Positions 11,588-20,997 are shown, counted from the first letter of the stretch. The stretch is DNA of 64,000 nucleotides from Trichomonas vaginalis G3 (GCF_026262505.1 NC_067208.1:13897962-13961961), one strand, 5' to 3'. The notes: generated by a model from the letters alone, not told the origin. Numbers and translations are program-made.

Positions 11588-12006
11588 ATGACGAAATATA
11601 TTTCAGTCAACAAGTACATGACAGAAGTCAAAGAAGAACTAGACCCATTCATATATTTGAATGTTTACTTCTACCATTTTGAAAAGTCTACATTTGACAA
11701 AGTTTGGACATCGAACCCGTTAAGTTTGCTATTGTGACTAAAAATGGTGCGAAATTTGAAGACTTAGACATAGAAGGTTTGTTAGCAGTCAAAGAAAATT
11801 TTGAACAGAAGGTTTTCAAACCTTAAAGAAGGCAAAGCATACAAACTTGTTATACCTTATGAACCAAAGAAAGCAGACGACTATGAATATTATGAGTCTA
11901 AGATAGTTGAAGTTCAAGGTAAATTAGGTAAAAGATTTTAGAGTCTAAGCCAGTGTTTGCTCCTAAAGAGGAAGAGAACATTGACATTGACCCAGAAATG
12001 TTCTAA
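11588..12006 (+). pseudogene. unrecognised Maverick 1 gene remnant
   Basis: It begins MTKYISVNKYMTEVKEELDP and ends in an acidic tail (ENIDIDPEMF). Its upstream sequence, AAATATTTTTTTATCCGAT, is nearly the same as that before the unrelated Maverick 2 gene at 52537. Broken; no family recognised. Confidence 0.4.
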
Positions 12007-12029
12007 AAATAAAATTTTATTTTTACAAT

Positions 12030-12474
12030 GTCATATCTCACCTTCTCTGGAACTGGTTCAGGTTCTTTCTTCTCTTCTACTTTCTTTTCTTTCTTTTCTC
12101 TCTCTTCTTCTTCTCTGGTGGAGTTATGTCAAATTTCTCAGAACCATATTTATGTAAAAGTTCTTTGTCCTTTAATAGCTCTTCTATTCTGTTTCCTATT
12201 TCATCTTCAAGAACAGCGCATGTGTCTTCTTTGCATTCTAAGAACTTTTGTTGGACTTCATCTTTCCAATCGTGTCATCTCTGTCAACAAGTCTGTCATT
12301 GACAAACTTAAAGACTTCTCTGCCTAATGTTTTATGGTTCTTGTCATATTCCCAGAAACAGAACTTTAGAACAAATTCACCTTTCTTGTTTACACTATGT
12401 AAGATTTTATGGTCTACAGATGTTTTGCTGTCGAAAAGCTTGTCTCGAATATAGATAGCGAAATCGCTAGACAT
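12030..12474 (-). pseudogene. small Maverick protein, homologue of 50551-50925
   Basis: FCFWEYDKNHKTLGREVFKFVNDRLVD matches the pattern FTYVLKEYDRYHNEVNQTLIKFVDKKLVN of the Maverick 2 protein at 50551-50925. The start is placed at MSSDFAIYIRDKL. Function unknown. Broken. Confidence 0.45.
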
Positions 12475-12508
12475 TTTCAAAAGATAAAAATTTTAATTTT
12501 TCTAAAAT

Positions 12509-13366
12509 ATGTTAGAAAAAAAGTTTGCTGACATTGACAAGAAATTTGAGAATGTTTTAAACAAGAACAAGAGGAAGTTAGAAAATGCTCAGATAAAGCC
12601 TATACATGAAAAGTTCCTATTTGCTCAGAATGGTATAACAGGTCTAATTGCACCACCTGGGTCGGGTAAGACTTTCAACTTATCTTAAAATGGCTGCACA
12701 ACAACAAGAACTAGATGAGAAGAACCCATTCTATGAGTTAGTTGTTATTTGTAGTACTTCTGGTCAATTCGACCAAACCGTAAATTCGTTCAAAGATATT
12801 ATAAAGAAGTCTAAGTTAGTATGTATAAAAGATCTGAGTTGTTAGATTGGATAAAGAAGTACCAAAGAAGAGTTTTGAAGTACAATGCTATAAATGAGTA
12901 TGTCAATTCTAAGTTTTAAAGACCCAAATGAGGAAATGCAGAGAATATTAGAGAAGAAACACTTCAGAAACAAACAGAAAGAGATAGAATACATTTCGAA
13001 GAAATTGCAATCTTACGATTGGAGACTTACCCTCACAGATGTCTTCTTATCTTAGATGACTTTGCTTCTCATCCTTTGTTAAAGAACAGAGAACAAGACA
13101 TGTGTCGAATTCTTAAGAAGCTCAGACACTTTAACATCTCAGTTGTCATTTGTGTACAGACAGCAAAGAGTTTAAGTAAGGATGTAAAGAGAATACTTAC
13201 TGACATTGTACTTTTCCCCGGATTGTCCGAAGACGATTTCATGGAACTTATGAAAGAGTCCATGGCAGGTAGTTTGACAGACATGAACTCTGGGAGAAGT
13301 ACAAAGTCATACAACCTCATACTTCTTTCAGAATTCATATCTACGCAAACAAAGTTCAAATTGTAA
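12509..13366 (+). pseudogene. genome-packaging ATPase, Maverick 1
   Basis: Walker A is GLIAPPGSGKTFNLS (near 12640-12680) and Walker B is CLLILDDFASHP (near 13040-13072). The layout matches the Maverick 2 gene (GKMGSGKTFNL and LLVCDDFAGKG). These belong to the FtsK/HerA-type packaging ATPases of Polintons, which would drive DNA into a capsid. Broken. Confidence 0.7.
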
Positions 13367-13469
13367 AAAGTCAAGCTTGAAAAATCTAAGTGTTTGAGTC
13401 TTAGTCTGTTGTGGTGCTGGGGCTGTCGGTTCTTCTGGTTTGGGAAGACATTCAGGAAGAGGAACGTCG

Positions 13470-13850
13470 GACATTCGTTGTGTCCTGTCGGAAGGAAGAA
13501 CTTTTCCTGTTGTCGGGAAAAACTTTTCCAGTTGTCGGGAAATTTTTTTCCAGTTGTCGGGAAAAATTTTTCCTGTCGGATGGAAAATTTTTTCCTGTCT
13601 GATGGAAAAATTTTTCCTGAAGTTCGACCAAAAAAGTTCTCAATTTTCGAAAATTTGAATGGTTTACGGACGAACAACAGGAAAATTTTTTCCAGTTGTC
13701 AGGAAATTTTTTTCCAGTTGTCGGGAAATTTTTTTCCAGTTGTCGGGAAATTTTTTTCCTGTCGGATGGAAGGACTCGGAATGTCGGAAGGAAGAACTTG
13801 GAATGTCGGAAGGAAGAACTTGGAATGCCAGAAGGATTTGACAAGACAAT
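13470..13850. repeat. TTTTCC-AGTTGTCGG tandem repeat tract
   Basis: Degenerate ~20-23-bp units of the type GTCGGGAAATTTTTTTCCA, most of them small palindromes (GGAAA...TTTCC). They grade into a GTCGGAAGGAAGAACTTGGAAT repeat. The unit has no stop triplet on either strand, so several long frames lie open on both strands; I do not call them genes. GTCGGACATTCGTT at its edge recurs at about 18488 and 18521. Confidence 0.75.
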
Positions 13851-13907
13851 TTACCTTATAGAGCTACCTGAGCCATCTGAAGTCAAGCGTAAAAATAAAT
13901 GGTTCAT

Positions 13908-14710
13908 TTACTCTGCTTGTTTGAAGTTGTCAAAATACTCTGTTATTTTTTCTTTCAGTAGCGGCAAATCTTCTTTGAATGTAAGTATTGTACAACCTTT
14001 AATATCATAGTGTGTTTGAGGTAACGTATCTTGAACTATTTGTTTCACATCTTCATTCGGTGTCATTGAAATCGGTAAGTTTTCGCGATAGAACCAATTT
14101 CTGTCAGATTTGTAAATCTTAGCAAGGTCGTAAAAGCTTTTGTTGTTTTCTGACTAAATGCAACATAACCATATCTCTGTCTTCTTCATTTTCCATCTCT
14201 TCAGTAAAATCATATACTTATAGTTCTTTTCCTTTCCTTTTGGTACCGAACGTGGTATTCTTTTCTGTATGTTTTTGTCTTTTGCTTCAAGCTTGTTTTC
14301 CATCTCTTCACGTTCTTGTCTATGAATTTCATCTAACATCATGAAAATATAACAAGCGTAACGAGTGAAGCCCACATTGCTACAGCATTTACTAAAAGTC
14401 TATGAACATAATATCCTTTCAAACTATTTGGCAAATTTTTACGATTTTCGTACGGAATCTCGTTCCTCGGTTTTCCGAGGAACGCAAACATATGAGGAAA
14501 TTCTTCTAAAAGTTCTTTTGCCTGCTGGTTTTCAAACCAATGATATGCTTGCTTTGTAGAACGAAGAGCTGTCAAAATACTTTGCATTTGGTACATATCG
14601 TCTTTGACCGAACGAATGAGACGTAACTGTTTGTTATATTGTATGTACTCGTATTCTTCATTTATAGCTTCATGAACGATAGCAGTTGTTGTGTTCTCTG
14701 TTGTTGTCAT
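13908..14710 (-). pseudogene. KilA-N-like accessory gene, Maverick 1 copy A
   Basis: Homologous along its length to the Maverick 2 pair 51033-51859. It contains the KilA-N/Bro-like signature GYYVHRLLVNAVAMWAS. The start is placed at MTTTENTTTAIVHE, as in the Maverick 2 copy. A perfect hairpin (14461-14484) lies inside the coding region. Such proteins are DNA-binding accessory factors of large DNA viruses. Broken. Confidence 0.6.
14461..14484. repeat. perfect coding hairpin, KilA-N copy A
   Basis: CGTTCCTCGG, TTTT loop, CCGAGGAACG: a 10-bp perfect stem in a protein-coding region. The homologous place in the Maverick 2 copy (51259-51282) also has a 10-bp stem but differs at two base pairs, both compensated. 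Confidence 0.9.
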
Positions 14711-14724
14711 ATCTGTCTTTACAT

Positions 14725-14746
14725 ACAAAATAAAAAAAATATTTTA
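14725..14746 (-). promoter_or_regulatory. upstream AAATATTTTTTTTATT motif
   Basis: On the minus strand TTAAAATATTTTTTTTATTT lies about 20 bases before the ATG at 14710. It is repeated before copy B (15188), and similar stretches precede 16904, 18453 and 20380. Confidence 0.4.
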
Positions 14747-14798
14747 AAAAAACTAGCTTTTATTTTTTTATTTTCACAAAAGACCAAAAATAAACGCT

Positions 14799-15188
14799 TT
14801 ACATGTATTTTTCAGCAACTTCGTCAAGAAGTCTGTAAATATACCATGCATAACGAGGAGAAGCCCACATTGCTATTGAACTAACTAGGAACTTATGAAC
14901 ATATATACCTTTTAGATGCAATGGTAAGTTTTGTCTGTCTTGGTACATCTTTTTAAGTTCTACATGTTCGAACTCACTCAAAAGTTCATGAGTGCTATTT
15001 AATTCAAACCAGTCTTGTGGTTTCTTAGTATCTGGTGTAGCACATGCTGTCAAAATACTTTGCATTTGGTACATGTCATCTTTGACCGAACGAATGAGAC
15101 GGAGTTGTTTGTTATATTGTATGTACTCGTATTCTTCATTTATGGCTTCATGAACGATAGCAGTTGTTGTGTTCTCTGTTGTTGTCAT
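14799..15188 (-). CDS. KilA-N-like accessory protein, Maverick 1 copy B
   Basis: The first ~50 residues (from MTTTENTTTAIVHEAINEE) are essentially the same as in copy A and the Maverick 2 copy, but the middle is different (TPDTKKPQDWFELNSTHELL). The KilA-N-like end is conserved (LVSSIAMWASPRYAWYI). The last residues (LDEVAEKYM) and their DNA match the 3' end of the next gene (15595). It lacks the hairpin of copies A and Maverick 2. DNA-binding accessory role inferred. Confidence 0.6.
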   Translation of the reverse strand: MTTTENTTTAIVHEAINEEYEYIQYNKQLRLIRSVKDDMYQMQSILTACATPDTKKPQDWFELNSTHELLSEFEHVELKKMYQDRQNLPLHLKGIYVHKFLVSSIAMWASPRYAWYIYRLLDEVAEKYM

Positions 15189-15290
15189 TTCTGTCTTTAC
15201 ATACAAAATAAAAAAAATATTTTAAAAAAACTAGCTTTTATTTTATTTTTTCTATCTTAAGGAAATTCATGAAATTTGGTCATTTTTCAA

Positions 15291-15557
15291 TAAAAATATA
15301 TTTTAGGGTAGAAGGTTAGATTTCACCTTTTTTTTCACCTCTTTTTTCACCTCTTGAATTTTCATGACTTCTTCGTAAATGTTTTGTCAAGACTTCTTCG
15401 TACATGTTTTGTCATGACTTCTTCGTACATGTTTTGTCATGATTTCATCGTACATGTTTTGTCATGATTTCATCGTAATGAGCGTAAAGGACCCAAAAAT
15501 ATAATTTAGGGTAGAAGGTTAGATTTCACCTCTTTTTTCACCTCTTTTTTCACCTCA
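15291..15557. repeat. two AAAATATATTTT modules with minisatellite between
   Basis: Module copies at 15291-15367 and 15493-15557 read AAAATATATTTTAGGGTAG, GAAGGTTAGATTTCACC, then repeated TTTTTTCACCTC. Between them lie TTCGTACATGTTTTGTCATGA repeats. They separate two accessory genes. The same module occurs in both TIRs of each Maverick. Confidence 0.85.
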
Positions 15558-15594
15558 GTTATTTTATAAGCGTTTTACATGGTAAACGTTATTT

Positions 15595-16904
15595 TTACAT
15601 GTATTTTTCAGCAACTTCGTCAAATAATTTTATAGCTTTATCTATCTCATCTACTTCAAACGTTTCTTTACCTTTTATGGGAGCACCATACATTTTCTCA
15701 AACTTTTCAAGTAGTTCTGTTTCAGCAGCTCTCATATCGTTAACCAACACAACCTTGACTCTATTGACTGTACTGTCATATCTTAGAGTTATATTATATG
15801 TTCTTCCTATCTTATATCTTTTTGTGTTGAAGTCCTTCGGTTTCTGAACGATGTAAAGTAAGCCTTCACTGCAACGTTCTGAGTCGAATAAACCATATGT
15901 TATGAAGTTATATCCAACAACTGGGTCTAACCATAACAAAACTATTGGTATAAGACTTTTGTCGATGAGATATGCTGTAGTTCCATAGAATCTTACCGAT
16001 ATCATAAGCTCAGGATTTCTTGTCAAATTTTCTGACTAGAAGCAATTCTAACCCAGTCCTTTGCTTTCTTTCCAGATGGAGATAAAATGTCTGACAAAGA
16101 ATATTTGTTGTATTTCTTTGAGTATCTTACGTTTAAATCACCTATTCTAACCACTTTGGTGTCATTGTCTATCTTTCCAACTGTTTCAAACTCAATGTTT
16201 GACATCTCTTTCTTTAAGTCAGCATAGTCGTTTCGCATTCTTTCTATCTCTTTGACGGAGTAGTTATATTTCCTCATTGCTGCTTTACATTTTGAACATT
16301 GCGGGTTCATTTTTGCGTTATATTCTGAAACCTTACCTGCTAAAACAACTAAGGCGTCAATTGCTCTCTTTAACTCAAAAGTTGCTGGTTTTATCTGTTC
16401 GTTCCATACTTTACCTCTTTTATCTTTATCTCTTATCTGCCAAACACATTTTGCAACTAACGAAACAAAGTTGTCGTAGGTCTTAAACTCCCCAGATTTG
16501 TATATGTCAGAGATGTTCTTATATACCATATCGCAGTCTTTGTCCATGACTTTGTGGTTGCAATGAAATCCAAGAAACTCATAGTTAACCTTTCGTATGA
16601 ACTTCTTTATTTCTACTGAGTCAGTCAGTCTGACTTCTATTTCATCGAATTCTGGAATAGTAAGCTTTTGTTGTTGGATTTCAGGAAGTTTAGGTAAATG
16701 GTCAATAATATCCTGCATTTCATAAAGATACTGTTCATTTGTTTCATCCTGTGCGGTACAGTTTAAATTACTTGTTAAAAGTTCTTGCTTTATCTTCTGG
16801 ATTTTTGTTTCGAAAGTATATGAAGAAGGAATGAAGCTTTTCATCTCTACTAACATTGAAGTTGGGTTCATGACTAAAGAGTTTGGTGCTGTTGTTGCTA
16901 ACAT
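15595..16904 (-). pseudogene. KilA-N + T5orf172 accessory gene, Maverick 1
   Basis: Parts: an N-terminal region of ~230 residues shared with the Maverick 2 gene at 49077-50042 (it shares TAPNSLVMNP-like and LPKLPEIQQQKLTIPEFDEI segments); a CSKCKAAMRKYNYSVKE pair of Cys; a KilA-N-like region near the middle; and a T5orf172/GIY-YIG-like end (LLYIVQKPKDF, YKIGRTYNITLRY, AAETELLEKFEKMYG). KilA-N plus T5orf172 is a known combination in large DNA viruses. After the shared N-terminal region the Maverick 2 relative has a different tail. Broken. DNA binding/nicking is an inference. Confidence 0.6.
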
Positions 16905-16974
16905 GTTCTTACAATAAAAATAAAAAAATATTTTATAAAAAACTAAAATATATTTTTTATTTCGGGAAAACTCA

Positions 16975-17773
16975 TGAGGTTAGAAAACATTTATGAAGAA
17001 GTCTTGACAAAACATTTATGAAGAAGTCATGACAAAACATTTACGAAGAAGTCTTGACAAAACATTTACGAAGAAATCATGAAAATTCATGAGGTGAAAA
17101 AAGAGGTGAAAAAAGAGGTGAAATCTAACCTTCTACCCTAAAATATATTTTTGGGTCCTTTACACTCATTACGATGAAGAAGTCATGACAAAACATTTAT
17201 GAAGAAGTCTTGACAAAACATTTATGAAGAAGTCTTGAAAATTCATGAGGGTGAAAAAAGAGGTGAAAAAAAAGGTGAAATCTAACCTTCTACCCTAAAA
17301 TATATTTTTGGTTCATTTACGCTCATTACGAAGAAGTCTTGACAAAACATTTATGAAGAAATCATGACAAAACATTTATGAAGAAGTCTTGACAAAACAT
17401 TTACGATGAAGAAGTCTTGACAAAACATTTATGAAGAAGTCTTGACAAAACATTTACGATGAAATCATGAAAATTCATGAGGGTGAAAAAAGAGGTGAAA
17501 AAAAAGGTGAAATCTAACCTTCTACCCTAAAATATATTTTTGGTTCATTTACGCTCATTACGATGAAATCATGACAAAACATGTACGAAGAAGTCTTGAC
17601 AAAGTCTTTACGATGAAGTCTTGACAAAACATTTACGAAGAAGTCATGACAAAACATTTACGAAGAAGTCTTGACAAAACATTTACGATGAAATTCATGA
17701 AAATTCATGAGGTGAAAAAAGAGGTGAAAAAACAGGTTATATCTAACCTTCTACCCTAAAATATATTTTTGTC
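16975..17773. repeat. array of minisatellite and four structured modules
   Basis: Units of the type GAAGAAGTCTTGACAAAACAT alternate with four modules (about 17079-17155, 17235-17312, 17467-17543, 17697-17773), each reading GGTGAAAAAAGAGGTGAAA, TCTAACCTTCTACCCTAAAATA. This is TIR-type sequence located 9 kb from the nearest terminus, between two accessory genes. Confidence 0.85.
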
Positions 17774-17790
17774 GAAAATAAATGGTTCAT

Positions 17791-18453
17791 TTACTCACAA
17801 TATTTTTGTACAAAACAACCCCAAACTTTTAACTTCTTTTCTGCAGCTTCTAATGTTATCTTAGCGAGTTCATATTCTCTAAATTCTCTCTTTAAATCTT
17901 CTTGTTCCCATTGGTCTAGTTCGTATGGAGAATCTCTATAACCAGAACATATCTCACGTTCATGTTCTATTTGTTTTTCATGCATTTTTCTAACTTCTTC
18001 TTCGAACAAAGGTTTTGCATTCTCTACTGTATCTTCAAGTTCTTCTTCATCTAACTTCTCATGAACTTTCTTGTCTATGGAGTCCAGAATTTTTCCAACT
18101 GCTATGCAATATTTTGGAGAAGCCCACATTGCTATATAGTTTATGAGTCTTGGGTCTACATACGTTCCTCTAACCTGTTTGATTTCATCAGGAATTCCTG
18201 CATGAACCTTGTATAAAAAGCAACCGTCGGAATTCCGGCGGTTGGTATATTCTTCACAAAATGCCGTATAATACTCTTCCCAGGACTTATTTTCCAACAA
18301 CTTTCTAAAGTCTTTCCTAAACTGCTGACACATATTTGTTACATTTATATAACCATCCTTGTCTCTACGTAAGACTTCAATACCGTTATAAGTGCCTTTT
18401 GTGAATGTTTCGCCATTAGATTTGTTCGTGAACGTTTTTGCTTCGACTGTCAT
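17791..18453 (-). CDS. KilA-N domain protein, Maverick 1
   Basis: A 220-aa protein, whole. The KilA-N domain spans about residues 20-125: YNGIEVLRRDKDGYINVTNM (the DGYINxTxxC core), a helical middle, then RGTYVDPRLINYIAMWASPK (the Y-V-x-P-x-L-x-x-x-I-A-x-W-x-S-P signature). A charged coiled coil follows (130-205). KilA-N domains bind DNA in bacterial phages and nucleocytoplasmic large DNA viruses. A GC-rich hairpin (18221-18244) lies in the coding region. Downstream is the module array; upstream a partial copy of this gene occurs at 18600-18685. Confidence 0.85.
   Translation of the reverse strand: MTVEAKTFTNKSNGETFTKGTYNGIEVLRRDKDGYINVTNMCQQFRKDFRKLLENKSWEEYYTAFCEEYTNRRNSDGCFLYKVHAGIPDEIKQVRGTYVDPRLINYIAMWASPKYCIAVGKILDSIDKKVHEKLDEEELEDTVENAKPLFEEEVRKMHEKQIEHEREICSGYRDSPYELDQWEQEDLKREFREYELAKITLEAAEKKLKVWGCFVQKYCE
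18221..18244. repeat. coding hairpin in the KilA-N gene
   Basis: CAACCGTCGG, AATT, CCGGCGGTTG: a 10-bp stem with one wobble pair inside the KilA-N reading frame. The partial gene copy at 18600-18685 has a different stem at the same point. Confidence 0.85.
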
Positions 18454-18487
18454 TTCAGTTCTTACAATAAAAATAAAAAAATATTTT

Positions 18488-18560
18488 TGAGTGGTACGTC
18501 GGACATTCGTTTGTGGCTTAACCGTCGGACATTCGTTTGTGGCTTAACCGTCGGACCACA
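18488..18560. repeat. GTCGGACATTCGTT tandem repeat
   Basis: Units containing GTCGGACATTCGTTTGTGGC and TTAACC are repeated twice with a partial third. The core also occurs near 13467 at the edge of the tract after the ATPase gene. Confidence 0.7.
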
Positions 18561-18599
18561 ACGATGAAAATCTCATTTTAACTCACTTTTTCTGTCTTA

Positions 18600-18685
18600 A
18601 GGAAATTCATCCGGAATTCCTGCATGAACTTTGTATAAAAAGCAACCCGCCGTTTTCCGCGGGTTGGTATATTCTTCACAAAATG
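18600..18685 (-). pseudogene. partial duplicate of the KilA-N gene with altered hairpin
   Basis: About 80 bp nearly identical to 18180-18265 (GGAATTCCTGCATGAA, TTGTATAAAAAGCAACC, GGTTGGTATATTCTTCACAA). The central hairpin at 18643-18666 (CAACCCGCCG, TTTT, CCGCGGGTTG) differs while keeping 9 of 10 pairs. Confidence 0.75.
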
Positions 18686-18745
18686 CTTGTTTTGAGGTCG
18701 AGCCACTTTTGGCTCCACCGTATTTTTTCAACCAAAACTCATTTT

Positions 18746-19606
18746 TCAATACTTTTTCAGCACTTCTCCGTAGTTATATATGAAAGACAATTCGAGATAA
18801 AAGTCGTAGTACAATGGAACAATATGCTGCACACCGTTTGTTGTGAACCAGACTTGAAAGTCAGAGAAACTGTTACTAGGTGGTTCGTAGAATTTAGAGG
18901 TAAGGTCATAAAAGTCCTTACCAATACAAAGAAAACTATTGTTGCTTGAACTAAAACTTGCATGACACATGACATTTTGAGGGTCAAACACGTTTCTATA
19001 AACTGTCAAATCTGTTGGTGGGCGTATAAACCAGAACGGACCGTCAGGTGGTAATGGTTCGTTCTGGTTTAGTAACCGAAGAAATTGTGCCCAAGAACGT
19101 TTGTCTACTTGCCAAAATAAAAACTGTGTATCTCTTGGAGGGTTATTTTCAATCCTTTGAAATGAAACTGTGGAGTTCATCTTGTCATATTCTAGTTTCA
19201 GATAGTATGTTCCATTTAGTAAAGAATCGTATTTTTCTTGAAATTCCCAGTAGTATTTGTTTATTTGAGTTTGAAAGTCATTTAGAGTTTTTTCAAGATT
19301 TTCGTCTGAACGAACTGTAAAGATTCTCATTTCATCAAATTTGTCTAGTAGACCATCATGACCTCTATACCGCCCATGAAAATATACCGCAAACATAAAC
19401 GCGTTAGTTCTTTTTGAAAACAAAACTTTTCTAAATCCTATTGCCTTTGCATCTGAAGGACTTTGAAGCCAACGAATTGGATAGTCAAACCTGTAAGCAC
19501 CGGATGAAATTTCTTCATCTGAAATATTTCTACCGGCATTTGTAAAGATATAGTCTAACGGTTTTGTATCTGCTGCTTTTGTTCTTTGTTTTTCAACCTG
19601 AAACAT
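18746..19606 (-). CDS. Maverick YP-W family structural-like protein (copy 1)
   Basis: A 286-aa protein, whole, and a paralogue of the plus-strand protein at 23854-24702. Both begin with a short charged segment, TKPLD-x-x-FTN, then YRFDYP-x-RWL, KAIGFR, and end with YEPPS-x-S-x-SDFQVWFTT and LELSFIYNY. A more distant relative is Maverick 2 40900-41781 (YTYEYPRHWVEY, KAIEIR). No known domain is recognised. Several copies per element and location among structural genes suggest a minor virion protein (inference). Confidence 0.6.
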   Translation of the reverse strand: MFQVEKQRTKAADTKPLDYIFTNAGRNISDEEISSGAYRFDYPIRWLQSPSDAKAIGFRKVLFSKRTNAFMFAVYFHGRYRGHDGLLDKFDEMRIFTVRSDENLEKTLNDFQTQINKYYWEFQEKYDSLLNGTYYLKLEYDKMNSTVSFQRIENNPPRDTQFLFWQVDKRSWAQFLRLLNQNEPLPPDGPFWFIRPPTDLTVYRNVFDPQNVMCHASFSSSNNSFLCIGKDFYDLTSKFYEPPSNSFSDFQVWFTTNGVQHIVPLYYDFYLELSFIYNYGEVLKKY

Positions 19607-19660
19607 TTAATATATGTAAAAATATACTGTTTTAAAACGTTTTTACTTCATATTTCTCAT

Positions 19661-20380
19661 CTAACAAACATGTTGTCTGACTGCTCGAGGGTTAGGTTGG
19701 TACCATTCAAATTTTACACTTGCAATTCCTTCAATTGCATTCAAAATGTCTGAGTCGGAGTCAAACATTTGTTCTCTCTTTGTAGTCTTGAAAGCGTCAA
19801 GAAGTTGTGCGGCTGTTGTGACATTGCCATGTGAGTAGTATATATGACCGTCCAAATCTGTTATAGTTAGTCTGAGATTGTGTCCTTTCTTATTTCCGTC
19901 TTGAATGGCAGCAAGTACACCCATGAAGCCTTCTTTGTTCTTTCCTTCGTCAAAGTTTACTGTAAAGGTTCGACCAGATGTAATTTGACTTCTAACTTCA
20001 CGGTACTTTTCATATGCATATCTTGTTCTTTCCATGGGAGCATGACCATCCTCTGCACTACCTTTTTTCCTTCTCAAAGGATGCAATTGTTCGTTATGTT
20101 TCCAGTAGAATCTGGCAAAGCCGTCTTGTCCTTCAACTTGCGGCTCGTTAACATTGAAAGGCAAGTTCATAAGACGTTCTTCTTCTAATCTCTCTAGTCT
20201 GTTTGGATAGTTGGTTCGCGCTGTTTTTAAGTCCATTTCGTAGGTCAGACCAGCCAGTTTGTCATAGACTTTTATGGGTCTTCCCTTCCTATATTTAAAA
20301 TTCTTCGAAACTCTCCAACCATATCTTTGTAACTCTGCTTTTATTCTAGCAGATTTTCTATCTATTCTATATAGGGGCAT
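19661..20380 (-). CDS. unrecognised basic Maverick 1 protein
   Basis: A 239-aa protein, whole; the N-terminus is rich in Arg/Lys (RIDRKSARIKAELQRYGWRV, YRKGRPIKVYDK). The middle has a beta-rich stretch (GRTFTVNFDEG, LRLTITDLDGHIYYS). I do not recognise a family and see no counterpart in Maverick 2. It lies in a compact minus-strand run of small genes ending near the integrase, so a virion or DNA-associated role is plausible but unproven. Confidence 0.5.
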   Translation of the reverse strand: MPLYRIDRKSARIKAELQRYGWRVSKNFKYRKGRPIKVYDKLAGLTYEMDLKTARTNYPNRLERLEEERLMNLPFNVNEPQVEGQDGFARFYWKHNEQLHPLRRKKGSAEDGHAPMERTRYAYEKYREVRSQITSGRTFTVNFDEGKNKEGFMGVLAAIQDGNKKGHNLRLTITDLDGHIYYSHGNVTTAAQLLDAFKTTKREQMFDSDSDILNAIEGIASVKFEWYQPNPRAVRQHVC

Positions 20381-20412
20381 TTTTATAAAAATAAAAAAAT
20401 GTTTTTTTTTCT

Positions 20413-20979
20413 TTACTTAACATAACCACCAGCTACCATAAGCCTTTGACGCCAACCCATACCAGCTAATGAAGGTTGACTAAACTTTGGTTTTGGTCTA
20501 CCCTCAGTTTTTGGCTCCCCTTCTTCTATCGGTTTTTCGTCACTTTTCGGTTCCTCTGACTTTACCTCACTTGCAGGTATGGTTGTGTCGTTAGTATCTT
20601 CGTAAATATCATATGCCATCTGTTTTTGTTTTCCTTTCAACTTTTTGTGTTTGTTGTAAAGTTTAGAATATTTCGACTCTAAGTCAATGAGATGTTCTAT
20701 AATGAACTGTTGGTCAGTAAAATATACTTTTCCATCTGTTGTCTCTTTAACTCCTTCAGACTTCAATATTTTATTTGTGAGAGTCTGTTTCTTTTTTGAG
20801 ATACTAGCCGTTCCATTTCTATGAAAAGTGACTTTGTAGTTAGGGTTTGTATTTCCAGACCTGGCACTTTCTATTATTGAATTTTTCTCTTCATCTGTAA
20901 GTTCTTTGACAGGTTTTGACAATGGTTCTGAACTTTTTGTTTGTGGTGTCAAATCTACGGTTTCAACTTCTTCGGTCAT
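20413..20979 (-). CDS. small DG-motif Maverick protein
   Basis: A 188-aa protein. The segment NSIIESARSGNTNPNYKVTF then HRNGTASISKKK resembles SIILNDARGIQHPFYYVSQS-KDGKIYVRKRK in Maverick 2 58007-58441 and YIKSGAVPEGFYVHTMKDGR in 60562-60798. So there is a short shared domain: helix, a turn with SG/GI, a beta strand, DG, a basic strand. A Pro/Glu-rich tail follows. Looks whole. Function unknown; the upstream TTTTTACTGAGATGAA is shared with the next gene (21153). Confidence 0.5.
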   Translation of the reverse strand: MTEEVETVDLTPQTKSSEPLSKPVKELTDEEKNSIIESARSGNTNPNYKVTFHRNGTASISKKKQTLTNKILKSEGVKETTDGKVYFTDQQFIIEHLIDLESKYSKLYNKHKKLKGKQKQMAYDIYEDTNDTTIPASEVKSEEPKSDEKPIEEGEPKTEGRPKPKFSQPSLAGMGWRQRLMVAGGYVK

Positions 20980-20997
20980 TTCATCTCAGTAAAAATT

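Noticed and set aside
13069-13861. Long overlapping frames on both strands (up to 202 codons)
   Set aside because: They arise because the tandem unit lacks stop triplets on both strands; no frame shows a domain or sensible composition.
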